Shown here: positions 1 to 8,231 of the stretch, in pieces
Numbering within the stretch: position 1 is the first letter of the stretch
Layout of the letters: each line of letters opens with the position of its first letter
Assembly (NCBI GenBank): GCA_964468205.1
Contig: CAYXVG010000008.1
Location: 62,001-126,000 of the forward strand
Origin: CAWELS01 sp964468205
Lineage (GTDB): Bacteria; Acidobacteriota; Terriglobia; Bryobacterales; Bryobacteraceae
Reading direction: 5' to 3'
Length of the DNA stretch: 64,000 nt
Translations under genes and position numbers: made by a program
The notes under the pieces: model-generated
What the model saw: the letters and a program-made list of their open reading frames with translations, nothing else
What the model was told of the DNA's origin: nothing
Database searches by the model: none

Positions 1-2
1 TC

Positions 3-662
3 CTAGGCCTCGCATATTCCCGCAAAGCGGTCCGCCTTGGTTTTCAGGCGTGGGCGAAGGATATCTTCGCTCCGAAGATACTGACGCCGTCCGGGATTCG
101 CCCGCCGCGTCCGCGACGGCAGTCCGGCGCCGCGGCGGCAATAGAACTGGAAGCACCGGGAAGGCGCCTCGACAGCCGGGGATTGCGGCGCGCCGGCATC
201 GATTCCAGCCGGCTTCGCGCACTGGCCAGCGGAGCCTGGCTCCACGATGGAAGTTTGTGCCTCGAGCAGCCTCTGCTGGCGGCTTGCGATTTCGTGGTCG
301 ACGGAAGTCTCTCCGCCTTCCCAGGCAGTTTGTTTGAGGGCCGGCTCGATGTGAAGGGGAGCGCCAACCTTGGAGCGGAAACCGTCACCAGGGGCAGCGT
401 AACCGCCGGCGGAGATCTCGACCTGGGTCCGCGATGCGTTTTTCAGGGAAATCTGATCGCCCGGCAGATGATGCACCTTTCGCAGGGAGTGAGGGGTCTG
501 GCCGAGGGCCGGCCCGTGATCGCGCGCGCGACAGGAGAGGTGGTATTAGAAGAGGATGTCGCGGTTCGAGGAAGGCTCAGTTCGGGCTGCCGGGTGGTAG
601 CACTGGCGGCGGACATCTCCGCCGCAGTTCCCGACCGGGCGGCCGCGGCGGAAAGGAAGTGA
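3..662 (+). CDS. Bactofilin-like (polymer-forming cytoskeletal) protein, 5' partial
   Basis: The reading frame is open from the window edge to a TGA at 660-662, so only the C-terminal part (about 219 residues) is seen and the true start lies outside. The last 150 residues show the short, regularly spaced glycine/valine pattern of a right-handed beta-helix (GSLSAFPGSLFEGRLDVKG, then GSVTAGGDLDLG and GNLIA), which is typical of bactofilins and related polymer-forming proteins. The first 60 residues are basic and proline-rich and match nothing I recognise. An internal TTG at 183 is possible but unlikely to be the start, because the frame continues upstream. Function beyond a structural, cell-envelope or cytoskeletal role is inferred from the fold pattern only. 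Confidence 0.5.
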   Translation, partial: LGLAYSRKAVRLGFQAWAKDIFAPKILTPSGIRPPRPRRQSGAAAAIELEAPGRRLDSRGLRRAGIDSSRLRALASGAWLHDGSLCLEQPLLAACDFVVDGSLSAFPGSLFEGRLDVKGSANLGAETVTRGSVTAGGDLDLGPRCVFQGNLIARQMMHLSQGVRGLAEGRPVIARATGEVVLEEDVAVRGRLSSGCRVVALAADISAAVPDRAAAAERK

Positions 663-898
663 GAAATCCTCGCCGGAAATCTGATACTATCCTGTACATC
701 AGAGGTTTAGCTGTAAAGTGCGAAACGAAGCCGCTAGACAATGCACGTGGTTCCGTCTACACTTAGGGCTAGTGATAGAGGTGAACCCGAAGCGTTTCAT
801 AAGCCGCCCAAAAAGCGACGAGAGGCGTTTCCGGTTGCCTACTTTTTCGAAAGGGGACACCGCCGCAGCCAGCGCGGCCATTTGAACGACCGTAGTTA

Positions 899-1492
899 AT
901 GTTTCCTCGCAGAAGATTCCCCCCCAGGCGTCCCAGAATACGGGAGAACGTCAACGAAAACATCCGCGCGCGGGAGGTCCGGGTAGTCTTTCCCGGAGGG
1001 GAGGTTGAAGTACTTCCCACCCACGCCGCAATCCGCAAAGCTAAGGAACAGGGTCTCGATCTGATCCTCGTCTCGCCCACTGCCGTGCCACCCGTCGCCA
1101 AAGCGATGGACTACGGACAGTGGCAGTACGAGCAGAAGAAGAGACAAAGCGAACAAAAGAAGAAGCAGCACGTCATCCAGGTGAAGGAAGTGAAGTTCCG
1201 GCCGAATACGGATGACCATGACTACGATTTCAAGAAGAAACACGCGATCCGTTTTCTCGCCGAAGGGAACCGGGTAAAGGCTGTCGTCCAGTTTCGCGGC
1301 CGCGAGATCGCTCATGTCGATCTCGGCAAGAAATTGCTAATTCGTTTTGCCAAGGATCTCGAGGAATACGGAGACGTCGAGGGCCACCCACGGTTAGAAG
1401 GGCGGAACGCTCACCTCATCATTTCTCCGGTGAAGACCCGGAAGAAAGAGAAAGAGAAGCCGGAGCCCGAGAAGCCGGAACGCGAAGTGTAG
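899..1492 (+). CDS. infC: Translation initiation factor IF-3
   Basis: IF-3 binds the 30S subunit and enforces correct initiator-tRNA/start-codon selection in the cytoplasm. The 197-residue product has the family layout: a basic N-terminus leading to NENIRAREVRVV (IF3 N domain), the Lys-rich linker around KKRQSEQKKKQ, and the C domain (VKEVKFRPNTDDHDYDFKKKHAIRFL...GNRVKAVVQFRGREIAH). Length fits IF-3 with a charged C-terminal extension (KEKEKPEPEKPEREV). The start chosen is the ATG at 899; infC genes often use rare AUU-type starts, so another start is possible, although this ATG gives a normal N-terminus. The expected downstream partners rpmI and rplT are not present; an HNH nuclease gene on the opposite strand follows. 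Confidence 0.96.
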   Translation: MFPRRRFPPRRPRIRENVNENIRAREVRVVFPGGEVEVLPTHAAIRKAKEQGLDLILVSPTAVPPVAKAMDYGQWQYEQKKRQSEQKKKQHVIQVKEVKFRPNTDDHDYDFKKKHAIRFLAEGNRVKAVVQFRGREIAHVDLGKKLLIRFAKDLEEYGDVEGHPRLEGRNAHLIISPVKTRKKEKEKPEPEKPEREV

Positions 1493-1505
1493 AAGTCTCC
1501 ATCCG

Positions 1506-1525
1506 GGTGGCAGGTTGTTGCCACC
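1506..1525. terminator. Hairpin between convergent infC and HNH genes
   Basis: A perfect 7-bp inverted repeat (GGTGGCA/TGCCACC) with a 6-nt loop lies 14 bases after the infC stop and before the end of the convergent HNH gene. No T-run follows, so it is only a possible terminator. Confidence 0.35.
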
Positions 1526-1567
1526 GTTCCCGGCCTGCACCCGGAGGGCACTCACGCGGCCAGACCG

Positions 1568-2098
1568 CTAATAAAAGAGATACTTGCGCCACTGATCATC
1601 AGTCCTGCCGAGCATTCGCATGAGATGACGGCTGGTGTGCATGGTGAAGGGTTTGGGCTGGCGGGCTAAGCTCATCTCCGCTTCTTCGGGCGTGCGGTTG
1701 CCCTTTTTGTTATTACAGCAGATGCAACTCGCCACAAGATTCTCCCAAGTTGAGGCGCCGCCCCGCGACCGGGGTATCACGTGGTCCATTGTCAACTCGC
1801 CGGCGGGAGCGCGCAATCCGCAGTATTGGCAAGTAAACCGATCGCGCAGAAGGATGTTCTTTCGTGACAACGATCGCGGTTGCCGGGGAATCCGACGGTA
1901 TTCGAGGAGGCGGATCACAGACGGTAGGTTCATGCACATGCGGGCCGAGGCAATCGTGTCCGCTTCGTCCTCCTCGGCAGATGCCACTCCTTTAAGCACG
2001 AGTACAAGGGCGCGGCGGGCCGCGCACACGTTGATGGGCTCATAGCTCGCGTTCAGCACCAGCACTGGTTTTTGAAGTCCATGTCCGTTCAGACGCAT
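1568..2098 (-). CDS. HNH endonuclease family protein
   Basis: A 176-residue protein with a classic HNH core: CQYCG zinc-binding pair, then DHVIPRSRGG carrying the metal-binding and catalytic His, W-E-N, and a second pair CICCNN followed by KKGNRTPEEA. The residues needed for metal binding and nicking are all present. The length and the N-terminal VLVLNASYEPINVCAARRALVLVLKG segment match the widespread chromosomal HNH family found next to housekeeping genes; its biological role is not established. The start ATG at 2098 overlaps the end of comF by 10 bases, so the two are probably co-transcribed leftward. Confidence 0.9.
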   Translation of the reverse strand: MRLNGHGLQKPVLVLNASYEPINVCAARRALVLVLKGVASAEEDEADTIASARMCMNLPSVIRLLEYRRIPRQPRSLSRKNILLRDRFTCQYCGLRAPAGELTMDHVIPRSRGGASTWENLVASCICCNNKKGNRTPEEAEMSLARQPKPFTMHTSRHLMRMLGRTDDQWRKYLFY

Positions 2099-2898
2099 TC
2101 CACGGCTCCCGTTGCAGTCGGTCGGTTCGCTTCTACTTCTTTCGGAAACTCCGCCTGGTAGCGACGGTCTGTCCTCGCCAGCGTGAGGACCGCCACATAG
2201 GCCGCCCCCGCCCGCTTCAGAGAGCGGGCGCAGGCGCTGGCGGTGGAGCCGGTAGTCAGCACGTCATCCACCAAGAGAACCCGTTTACCGCAGACAGCAG
2301 TTCTGTCCGCCGGGCTAAACACCCCGGCCACGTTCTTGCGGCGCTGGGCGGAACTCAGGCCGGCCTGGGGCGGCGACGCCTTTTTTCGGCGCACCGCTGC
2401 GATCACAGGGATACCGGTCCGCCGCCCGATCATTTTCGCCAGCAGCGTTGCCTGGTTGAACCCTCTTCGCCAGCGCCGCCACCAGTGCATCGGCATCGGA
2501 ACGATCACGTCGAATCGCTCGTCGCGCGGGAACGCCTGCAGAGCGAGTTCCGCGAGCGGTCGCGCGAGAGTGTGGATCCGCTGATACTTCATCAAATGGA
2601 TCAGGTCGCGCAAACGGCCCTGGTATGAACCGTAAGTATAGGCGGCGTCGAATCCGTTTACCCCCAACCGGCACAGCGGGCAGCGGCCGTCCAAGTCGAG
2701 AGGAGCGGCGTTGGTGAAGGGCATCCGGCAGGATGCGCAGAAGTGGTCAGCGGCAATCGGTTCGAAATCTTGAAGACATTCCGGACAGACGGGATAGCGG
2801 GAGATTTCCTTCAGAGCGACTCCGCAGAGGCGGCACTCATCCGGGAAGAGAAGCGCAAAGAGTCCCTCGGGAATCGACCGTACAAGCGGCTTCTTCAG
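2089..2898 (-). CDS. comF: ComF family protein (phosphoribosyltransferase fold), non-canonical start
   Basis: ComF proteins are linked to DNA uptake and contain a PRTase domain. The PRPP-binding loop VLLVDDVLTTGST is clear, as are VPMPMHWWRRWRRGFNQATLLA and the AGLSSAQRRKN segment. The first ATG in frame is at 2724, but the open frame continues upstream to 2937 and encodes the Cys pairs expected of the ComF zinc finger (ECRLCG, VCPECL, FCASCR, then CPLCRL after 2724). Between 2724 and the upstream stop (2938-2940) there is no ATG, GTG or TTG in frame. I place the start at a CTG (2898) as the simplest choice; an ATT near 2874, or a sequencing indel, are alternatives. A GGAGGTG lies at about 2939-2945 on this strand. 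Function is confident; the start is not. Confidence 0.85.
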   Translation of the reverse strand: MKKPLVRSIPEGLFALLFPDECRLCGVALKEISRYPVCPECLQDFEPIAADHFCASCRMPFTNAAPLDLDGRCPLCRLGVNGFDAAYTYGSYQGRLRDLIHLMKYQRIHTLARPLAELALQAFPRDERFDVIVPMPMHWWRRWRRGFNQATLLAKMIGRRTGIPVIAAVRRKKASPPQAGLSSAQRRKNVAGVFSPADRTAVCGKRVLLVDDVLTTGSTASACARSLKRAGAAYVAVLTLARTDRRYQAEFPKEVEANRPTATGAVECV

Positions 2899-3163
2899 TT
2901 TTTGAAGTAATTGTACCGGTCCCCTACTTGAGAAGACTCACCTCCAATAACTCTCTAAATTTCATTTTATAGCATGTGCGGACTTCGGAATGTTTTCGCC
3001 AGCATTACAGAGCGGTGACATTCCACGCCGCACTTCAGTTCTCTCACGAAACAGAGTGCGAATGGGCCGGAGTTAGCTGTCATGATCTTTCCCTTCACTT
3101 GTGTGCTAACCCGGAGGGCCGGGCCGTATCCCGATATCCTCAAGACCATGCTACGATGCACCC

Positions 3164-5158
3164 GTGCCCCGATTCTCCGCCCTACTCTGCGCCGTATTTC
3201 TATTGGCCAGCGGCCTTCTTGAAGCGGAAGCCGAGGAGGGGTTCACCTCTCTCTTCAACGGGGAGGATCTCCGGGGCTGGGTGCTGGTTCACAAGACGAA
3301 GAACAGCAAGGGATATCTTGTCGAGGACAGCAAGATCGTTTGTCCTTCCGACGGGGGCGGAAATCTCCTCACGATGCGTGAATTCGCCAACTTCCGGCTG
3401 CGATTCGAATACCGCATGGAGCCCGGCGGCAACAATGGCATTGCCATCCGGGCGCCCGTTTCCGGCGACATCGCCTACACCGGCATGGAAGTGCAGATTC
3501 TCGATCACGCTCATGAGAAGTATGCCGGCTGGTTGAAGCCCTGGCAGCGCCACGGGGCGATCTACAACATCCAACCGCCCCATGCCGACGCTCTGCTGCC
3601 GGCCGGAGAGTGGAACGAGCAAGAGATACTCGCCATCGGCTCCACTATCGTCGTAACGCTTAACGGCACGGAGATCACCCGCGCCGGCCTGGGCGCCGTC
3701 ACCGATCCGGAAACGATCGAGAAACACCCCGGAATGTTCCGGAAGAAGGGGCGCATCGGATTCCTTGGCCATGGCTCTCGCGTTGAGTTCAGAAATATCC
3801 GCATCCAGGAGCTGCCGGATCTGGAGAATCCGCAGGTATGCGAGTTGGCCATTGAAGAATCGTGTTCGGTTTGGGCCGCGAACGGGAAGACGCGCCGCGT
3901 GACGCTCCGAGGATTCAGCGAACACACCGAACCATATTATGTGGAAGAAGCCTCCCAGTTCGTGGACGCCGTGGTTTCAGCGGAAGCAAGCGTATCCGTC
4001 GACGGCCGCATCGGGCGAGTAGCCGGCGGACCGTATCGTCTGCCGGCAGTGATTAACGGTGTTTCCATTCTTCTATCCAACACCTCAAACTGGCAGGGCG
4101 GAACGCATGAAGACCAGTTGAGGGCCGGGAAGTCCGTGCGGCTGGAGCTACAAGACGCCAGTCTTCCTTTCTACGCGCCGGACCGTTTCGCCTTCCCAAT
4201 CGACAACTACCGCTGGCGGGCCGGCAATGCCCTCCACACCTTCCTTGGTCTCGTTGTCGACCAACCGCGTCTGTACTATCACCGCGGCGAGGACATGGGG
4301 CATTTCCCAGACAAGGATGCGGTGTTCTCCATGACCGGGGGGCGGGTTACGGCTTTTCCCGGTCCGCGCGGCGACCAACGATCGAATGGCATCGTCATCG
4401 AGGACGAAACCGGACTGACGATCCGCTACGCTCACATGAACTCGCTTTACCTGCGAACGGACCGTCCGCCAGGGAGCGAGGTGCGCCGGGGAGAGAAACT
4501 TGGACTGACCGGGAGCACCTGGATGGGACGTCCCGGCATGAGGGATCCGCATCTTCATCTGGACGTTAGCGCCGGGGAGACCCGAAGGAACAGCTACCCG
4601 GTGTTGGTGGCGGCCTATCAACACACGTATCCCGGCGAGACGCTACCGGTGGCCGGCGGCGTGCGGCACGTTTGGGCTGGGGACGAGGTAGAGTTGGACG
4701 GCTCACTCTCCATCCCGGCGCGCGGGCGCAAGATTGTCAACTATCGCTGGAGCCTGGCCGGCGGGGTTTTCGCAGACGGCCCCAAAGCCACCCGCCGTTA
4801 TGAGCGGCCCGGCGCTTACTCCGAGACGCTGCGCGTGATCGATAACAAAGGTGCAACCTCCTATGACTTCGTCGAGGTGTATGTACTGGACCGCGGCGTG
4901 AAGCGGCGTCCACCGTACGCGAGGATCAACTACTGGCCCGTTCGCGGCGTGACCGCTGGCACGGCGGTGAAGTTCGATATCCGCGCCGAACGCATGCGAA
5001 ACGTGACTGTCGACTTCGGCGATGGAACCGTGGAGGCCTGGCGTCAGGCGCATTCTCACGCTTTCGCCCGGCCGGGAACATACTTCGTAACCGTGCGCGG
5101 CGAGGATGACGGTTCCGGTCCTGGAATGTTCCGGGTTCGAGTGGTGGTAGAGGACTAG
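3164..5158 (+). CDS. Secreted DUF1080-M23 peptidase-like-PKD fusion protein
   Basis: A 664-residue exported protein with three modules. After a signal peptide (residues 1-23), residues 26-217 are a DUF1080/3-keto-disaccharide hydrolase-type domain (FTSLFNGEDLRGWV...GRIGFLGHGSRVEFRNIRI). Residues about 365-470 look like an M23 (LytM-type) metallopeptidase with all metal and catalytic positions: H373-x3-D377, H424 (RYAHMN) and H463-x-H465 (DPHLHLD). Residues about 483-664 form two PKD-like beta-sandwiches (GDEVELDGS...YRWSLAGG and VDFGDGT). The GTG at 3164 is the only suitable start; a TACGAT hexamer ends six bases before it with no Shine-Dalgarno, suggesting leaderless transcription. DUF1080 suggests carbohydrate binding or cleavage; the M23 part suggests cleavage of a peptide or a scaffold role. 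The joint function is unknown. Confidence 0.85.
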   Translation: MPRFSALLCAVFLLASGLLEAEAEEGFTSLFNGEDLRGWVLVHKTKNSKGYLVEDSKIVCPSDGGGNLLTMREFANFRLRFEYRMEPGGNNGIAIRAPVSGDIAYTGMEVQILDHAHEKYAGWLKPWQRHGAIYNIQPPHADALLPAGEWNEQEILAIGSTIVVTLNGTEITRAGLGAVTDPETIEKHPGMFRKKGRIGFLGHGSRVEFRNIRIQELPDLENPQVCELAIEESCSVWAANGKTRRVTLRGFSEHTEPYYVEEASQFVDAVVSAEASVSVDGRIGRVAGGPYRLPAVINGVSILLSNTSNWQGGTHEDQLRAGKSVRLELQDASLPFYAPDRFAFPIDNYRWRAGNALHTFLGLVVDQPRLYYHRGEDMGHFPDKDAVFSMTGGRVTAFPGPRGDQRSNGIVIEDETGLTIRYAHMNSLYLRTDRPPGSEVRRGEKLGLTGSTWMGRPGMRDPHLHLDVSAGETRRNSYPVLVAAYQHTYPGETLPVAGGVRHVWAGDEVELDGSLSIPARGRKIVNYRWSLAGGVFADGPKATRRYERPGAYSETLRVIDNKGATSYDFVEVYVLDRGVKRRPPYARINYWPVRGVTAGTAVKFDIRAERMRNVTVDFGDGTVEAWRQAHSHAFARPGTYFVTVRGEDDGSGPGMFRVRVVVED

Positions 5159-5293
5159 ACATCCACCGTCGCCCCGCAGGGCGGTCTGCCGCCGCCCGGC
5201 GGAACAACGATTGCGGGGCGGACTCGATCAGTGGAACAATGATGACCTTGACGCCCGCCGTGGTTATGGCAGGCGCAACGGAGAGGTTCGCCG

Positions 5294-6697
5294 ATGAGAT
5301 CCCGTCGTGAGTTGTTGAAGTCGTCCGCCTGGTTGGGCGGGTTGTTGGGCGCCGCCCCCGCGGCGTTGGCCCAGAAGATTCCCGGCATGCCGAATGTCGG
5401 GGTGAAAGCTGACACGGGCCCACTGCGGTCCGAGTGCGGCACCGGCGCGCTACTGCCCTGGGCGGACGTCCTCTGGGCTGTCACCTATAACTCCCACATG
5501 GAGCGGACGGGAACCGGGCTCGGCCTCTACCGGATCAATGATCGGCTGGAGTCCGAGATGGTGCACGTGCATAATGGCACACACGCGAACAGGATGGTTC
5601 ACAAAGAGTCCAGCACGGCATTCATCGGACCCTATGCTATTGACAGCCGCGGCAACTTCAGATTCATTCCCGAATTTAGGAACCATCGCCTGACGGCCAC
5701 GATGCGGCATCTGAGCGATCCGGCCAATCGCGTCTACGCGCTGACGATGGAGGGCCTGCTGTTTGAACTGGATGTAGAGACCTTGAAGCCGACGCTCATC
5801 GTCGACCTCATCAAGGGACTTGGCATTACGAAAAAGGCGCACTTCAAGGGCGGTTTCATGGGGCAGGGCCGCGTGGTGGTGGCAAACAACGGCTTCTACG
5901 AGTATGGCGATACATCGGCCGGCCTCTGGGAGTGGGACGGGAAGGATTGGAGCCGCCTCTCGAACAAGCCGCACATGGATTGCGCCGGCCGGGAGGACAT
6001 GCACAACGTGGTCTTCTGCACGGGGTGGGACGAGTCATCGGTGCTTTTCTGGGCGTGCGTGAATGGCAAATGGCAGAAATACCGCCTGCCGAAGGGCAGC
6101 CATGCCTTCGATCACGCGTGGCAGACCGAGTGGATGCGCATCCGTGAGGTGGAGACCGAACACTTCATGATGGACATCGTGGGGCAATTCTACGAACTCC
6201 AGCCAATGATCTTCGAGAATGTCGTCCGGGGTTTGAAGCCGGTGTGTAATCACCTCCGGATCATCCCGGACTACTGCGCTTTCCGCGGCTTGCTGGCCCT
6301 CGGGGGGAACTCCACTTCCCCGAACAATGACAACAACACTTTGGGCGGGCAGCCGCAGGCCGGAATTTGGTTCGGAAAAACGGACGACCTATGGAGTTGG
6401 GGGAAGCCGCAAGGCTGGGGCGGCCCGTGGCGAAAGACGCCGGTCAAGAAAGGCGAACCGTCCGAGCCGTTCCTGATGACCGGATTCGATCAGAAGGTAC
6501 TCCACTTGAAGACGGACAAGCAGTCGGCGATCGCGATCGAGGTCGACTTCCTTGGCAACGGAGAGTGGGATTTCCATGACAGGCTCCATCCCGCTAACTA
6601 CGTCCATCACGTATTTCCAAGCGGTTTCAGCGCCCACTGGGTACGGTTGGTACCGGAGAACGATTGCACGGCTACCGCGGAGTTCCTCTACACTTGA
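5294..6697 (+). CDS. Tat-exported protein of unknown function
   Basis: A 467-residue protein with an N-terminal twin-arginine signal (RSRRELLKSSAWLGGLLGAAPAALA). The mature part is rich in Trp, Gly and Asp turns (GLYRINDRLE, GLWEWDGKDWSRLSN, AGIWFGKTDDLWSWG), which suggests a beta-propeller or a related all-beta fold, but I recognise no catalytic motif or named family. A Shine-Dalgarno-like GGAGAGG precedes the ATG. It lies 135 bases after the DUF1080 fusion gene on the same strand and is followed by a strong terminator, so the two may be co-transcribed. A role in sugar recognition or hydrolysis is only a guess from the neighbourhood. Confidence 0.7.
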   Translation: MRSRRELLKSSAWLGGLLGAAPAALAQKIPGMPNVGVKADTGPLRSECGTGALLPWADVLWAVTYNSHMERTGTGLGLYRINDRLESEMVHVHNGTHANRMVHKESSTAFIGPYAIDSRGNFRFIPEFRNHRLTATMRHLSDPANRVYALTMEGLLFELDVETLKPTLIVDLIKGLGITKKAHFKGGFMGQGRVVVANNGFYEYGDTSAGLWEWDGKDWSRLSNKPHMDCAGREDMHNVVFCTGWDESSVLFWACVNGKWQKYRLPKGSHAFDHAWQTEWMRIREVETEHFMMDIVGQFYELQPMIFENVVRGLKPVCNHLRIIPDYCAFRGLLALGGNSTSPNNDNNTLGGQPQAGIWFGKTDDLWSWGKPQGWGGPWRKTPVKKGEPSEPFLMTGFDQKVLHLKTDKQSAIAIEVDFLGNGEWDFHDRLHPANYVHHVFPSGFSAHWVRLVPENDCTATAEFLYT

Positions 6698-6719
6698 CAG
6701 AGGAGCCAGCTACTACGGG

Positions 6720-6743
6720 GCAGGTCTAAGACCTGCTAGTTTT
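6720..6743 (+). terminator. Rho-independent terminator after the Tat-exported protein gene
   Basis: A perfect 7-bp stem (GCAGGTC/GACCTGC) with a TAA loop starts 22 bases after the stop codon and is followed by TAGTTTT. Confidence 0.75.
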
Positions 6744-6872
6744 GCGGCAGAGCGAGAGGAAGCTGTTAGCCAACCTAAGCATTGACCGGAGAACTGCCGA
6801 TGAGTGTCTAGAGATGGCTGCCAGGCGACCGGGTAAACGCCCCGCAGACGGAGGAAGAGGAAAGGAAAGATT

Positions 6873-7229
6873 TTGGGGGTTCCGGAAGATCTAATCGGTC
6901 TTGATATCGCCGCCGCCCTCGGACGTGTCGGCGGGGATGAGGAGTTGCTCAAGGAAATCGCCGAGATTTTCCTTGAACAGTGTCCTGACGCTCTCTCCGA
7001 GGTCAGGGACGCCATTGAAGCGCAGAATCCGGAGGCGCTGCAGCATGCCGCACACTCCCTTAAGGGATCTGTGGGCAATTTCGGCGCTCAGGCCGCGGTC
7101 GAAGCCGCGTACCGCCTGGAGATGATGGGCCGCCAGGGAAACTTCAGCGGCAGCGGCGATGCGTTGTCAGAGCTCGAAAAAGCCTTGGGGGACCTCAAAC
7201 CACAGTTGGCGAAACTAGCTGGAATTTGA
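6873..7229 (+). CDS. Hpt (histidine phosphotransfer) domain protein
   Basis: A free-standing 118-residue Hpt protein. The motif HAAHSLKGSVGNFGA carries the phospho-accepting His inside the conserved H-x-L-K-G context; the rest is an alpha-helical bundle (EELLKEIAEIFLEQCP, EALQHAAHSLKG, AAYRLEMMGRQG, ALSELEKALGDL). It would relay phosphate between hybrid histidine kinases and response regulators in the cytoplasm. No kinase or receiver gene is adjacent, so its partner is unknown. The start is a TTG at 6873 preceded by AGGAAAGA. Confidence 0.88.
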   Translation: MGVPEDLIGLDIAAALGRVGGDEELLKEIAEIFLEQCPDALSEVRDAIEAQNPEALQHAAHSLKGSVGNFGAQAAVEAAYRLEMMGRQGNFSGSGDALSELEKALGDLKPQLAKLAGI

Positions 7230-7289
7230 ACGCCAGACGATATAATCCCGGTTCTCCTCGCCAGTCTGCTATATTGACGTTTTGTCCTC

Positions 7290-8135
7290 ATGGCAGATAA
7301 CGCTCTCAGAGAGATCGCATGCGCGCACAGTCCGGACTCGGACGACGCCTTCATGTTTTACGCGCTCGCGACGCGGAAGATTCGATCCCAACTTGTGGAA
7401 TTCCACCATATTTTGGAAGACATCGAGTCATTGAACCGCAAAGCGCACGAGGGAGTCTACGACTTGACGGCGATCTCCTATCATGCCTACCCGTATGTCG
7501 CCGACAAGTACACTCTGATGGCCAGCGGCTCGAGCGTTGGCGATGGCTACGGTCCGCTGCTGATCGCCACGCGGCCAATGGAGCTCTCCGAAATCAAGGG
7601 GACAAGAATAGCGATTCCCGGAAAGCAGACCACGGCCTACCTGGTGCTCCGCCTGATGGAGCCAGACTTCGAGGCGGTGGAGACCCAGTTCGACGCAATC
7701 CCAGATGCCCTCAGGGAGCACCGGGCGGATGTTGGTCTGGTCATCCATGAGGCCCAGCTCACCTTTTCCAATGAAGGTTTCCACAGTATTGTCGACCTTG
7801 GCAGATGGTGGAAGGAGAAGTACAACCTCCCGTTGCCCCTGGGTGTAAACGCTCTGCGGCGCGCGCTACCGGACAATGTTAAGGGCGAATGTGTCCGCAT
7901 GATGCGGGATAGTATCCAGTATGCGCTGGACAACCACGACGAAGCGCTCAACTATGCTCTCCAATTTGCCCGCGACATGGAGCCGGCGCTGGCTGAGAAG
8001 TTCGTCGGCATGTATGTGAATCACCATACGTTAGACTGCGGCAAGGACGTCCCAAAGGCGGCCCAGATGCTGCTCGACATGGGATACGACGCGGGTCTCA
8101 TCCCGAACAAAATTGAACTGGAGTTCGTCCGCTAG
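7290..8135 (+). CDS. mqnD: 1,4-dihydroxy-6-naphthoate synthase (menaquinone biosynthesis, futalosine pathway)
   Basis: MqnD converts cyclic dehypoxanthine futalosine to 1,4-dihydroxy-6-naphthoate in the cytoplasm. The 281-residue product has the MqnA/MqnD periplasmic-binding-protein-like fold with family motifs: AHSPDSDDAFMFYAL near the N-terminus, SYHAYPYVADKY, SSVGDGYGPLLI, IAIPGKQTTAYLVLRL and VIHEAQLTF (His in the active-site region). The length is typical. It indicates that this organism makes menaquinone by the futalosine route. The other mqn genes are not in the window. TATAAT at 7241-7246 may be its -10 element; a convincing -35 is not seen. Confidence 0.9.
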   Translation: MADNALREIACAHSPDSDDAFMFYALATRKIRSQLVEFHHILEDIESLNRKAHEGVYDLTAISYHAYPYVADKYTLMASGSSVGDGYGPLLIATRPMELSEIKGTRIAIPGKQTTAYLVLRLMEPDFEAVETQFDAIPDALREHRADVGLVIHEAQLTFSNEGFHSIVDLGRWWKEKYNLPLPLGVNALRRALPDNVKGECVRMMRDSIQYALDNHDEALNYALQFARDMEPALAEKFVGMYVNHHTLDCGKDVPKAAQMLLDMGYDAGLIPNKIELEFVR

Positions 8136-8231
8136 GCTCTGCGGGATCGCCACCGTTTGCCGGACGCCATATCCACGCGGCCCAGTGTCTGAAACCGGTC
8201 CTCAGCACCAACCGTCCTGCATAATGTAAAT

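Noticed and set aside
6740..6872. A possible c-di-GMP riboswitch before the Hpt gene.
   Set aside because: Some short stretches resemble such elements, but the conserved core and pairing cannot be assembled.
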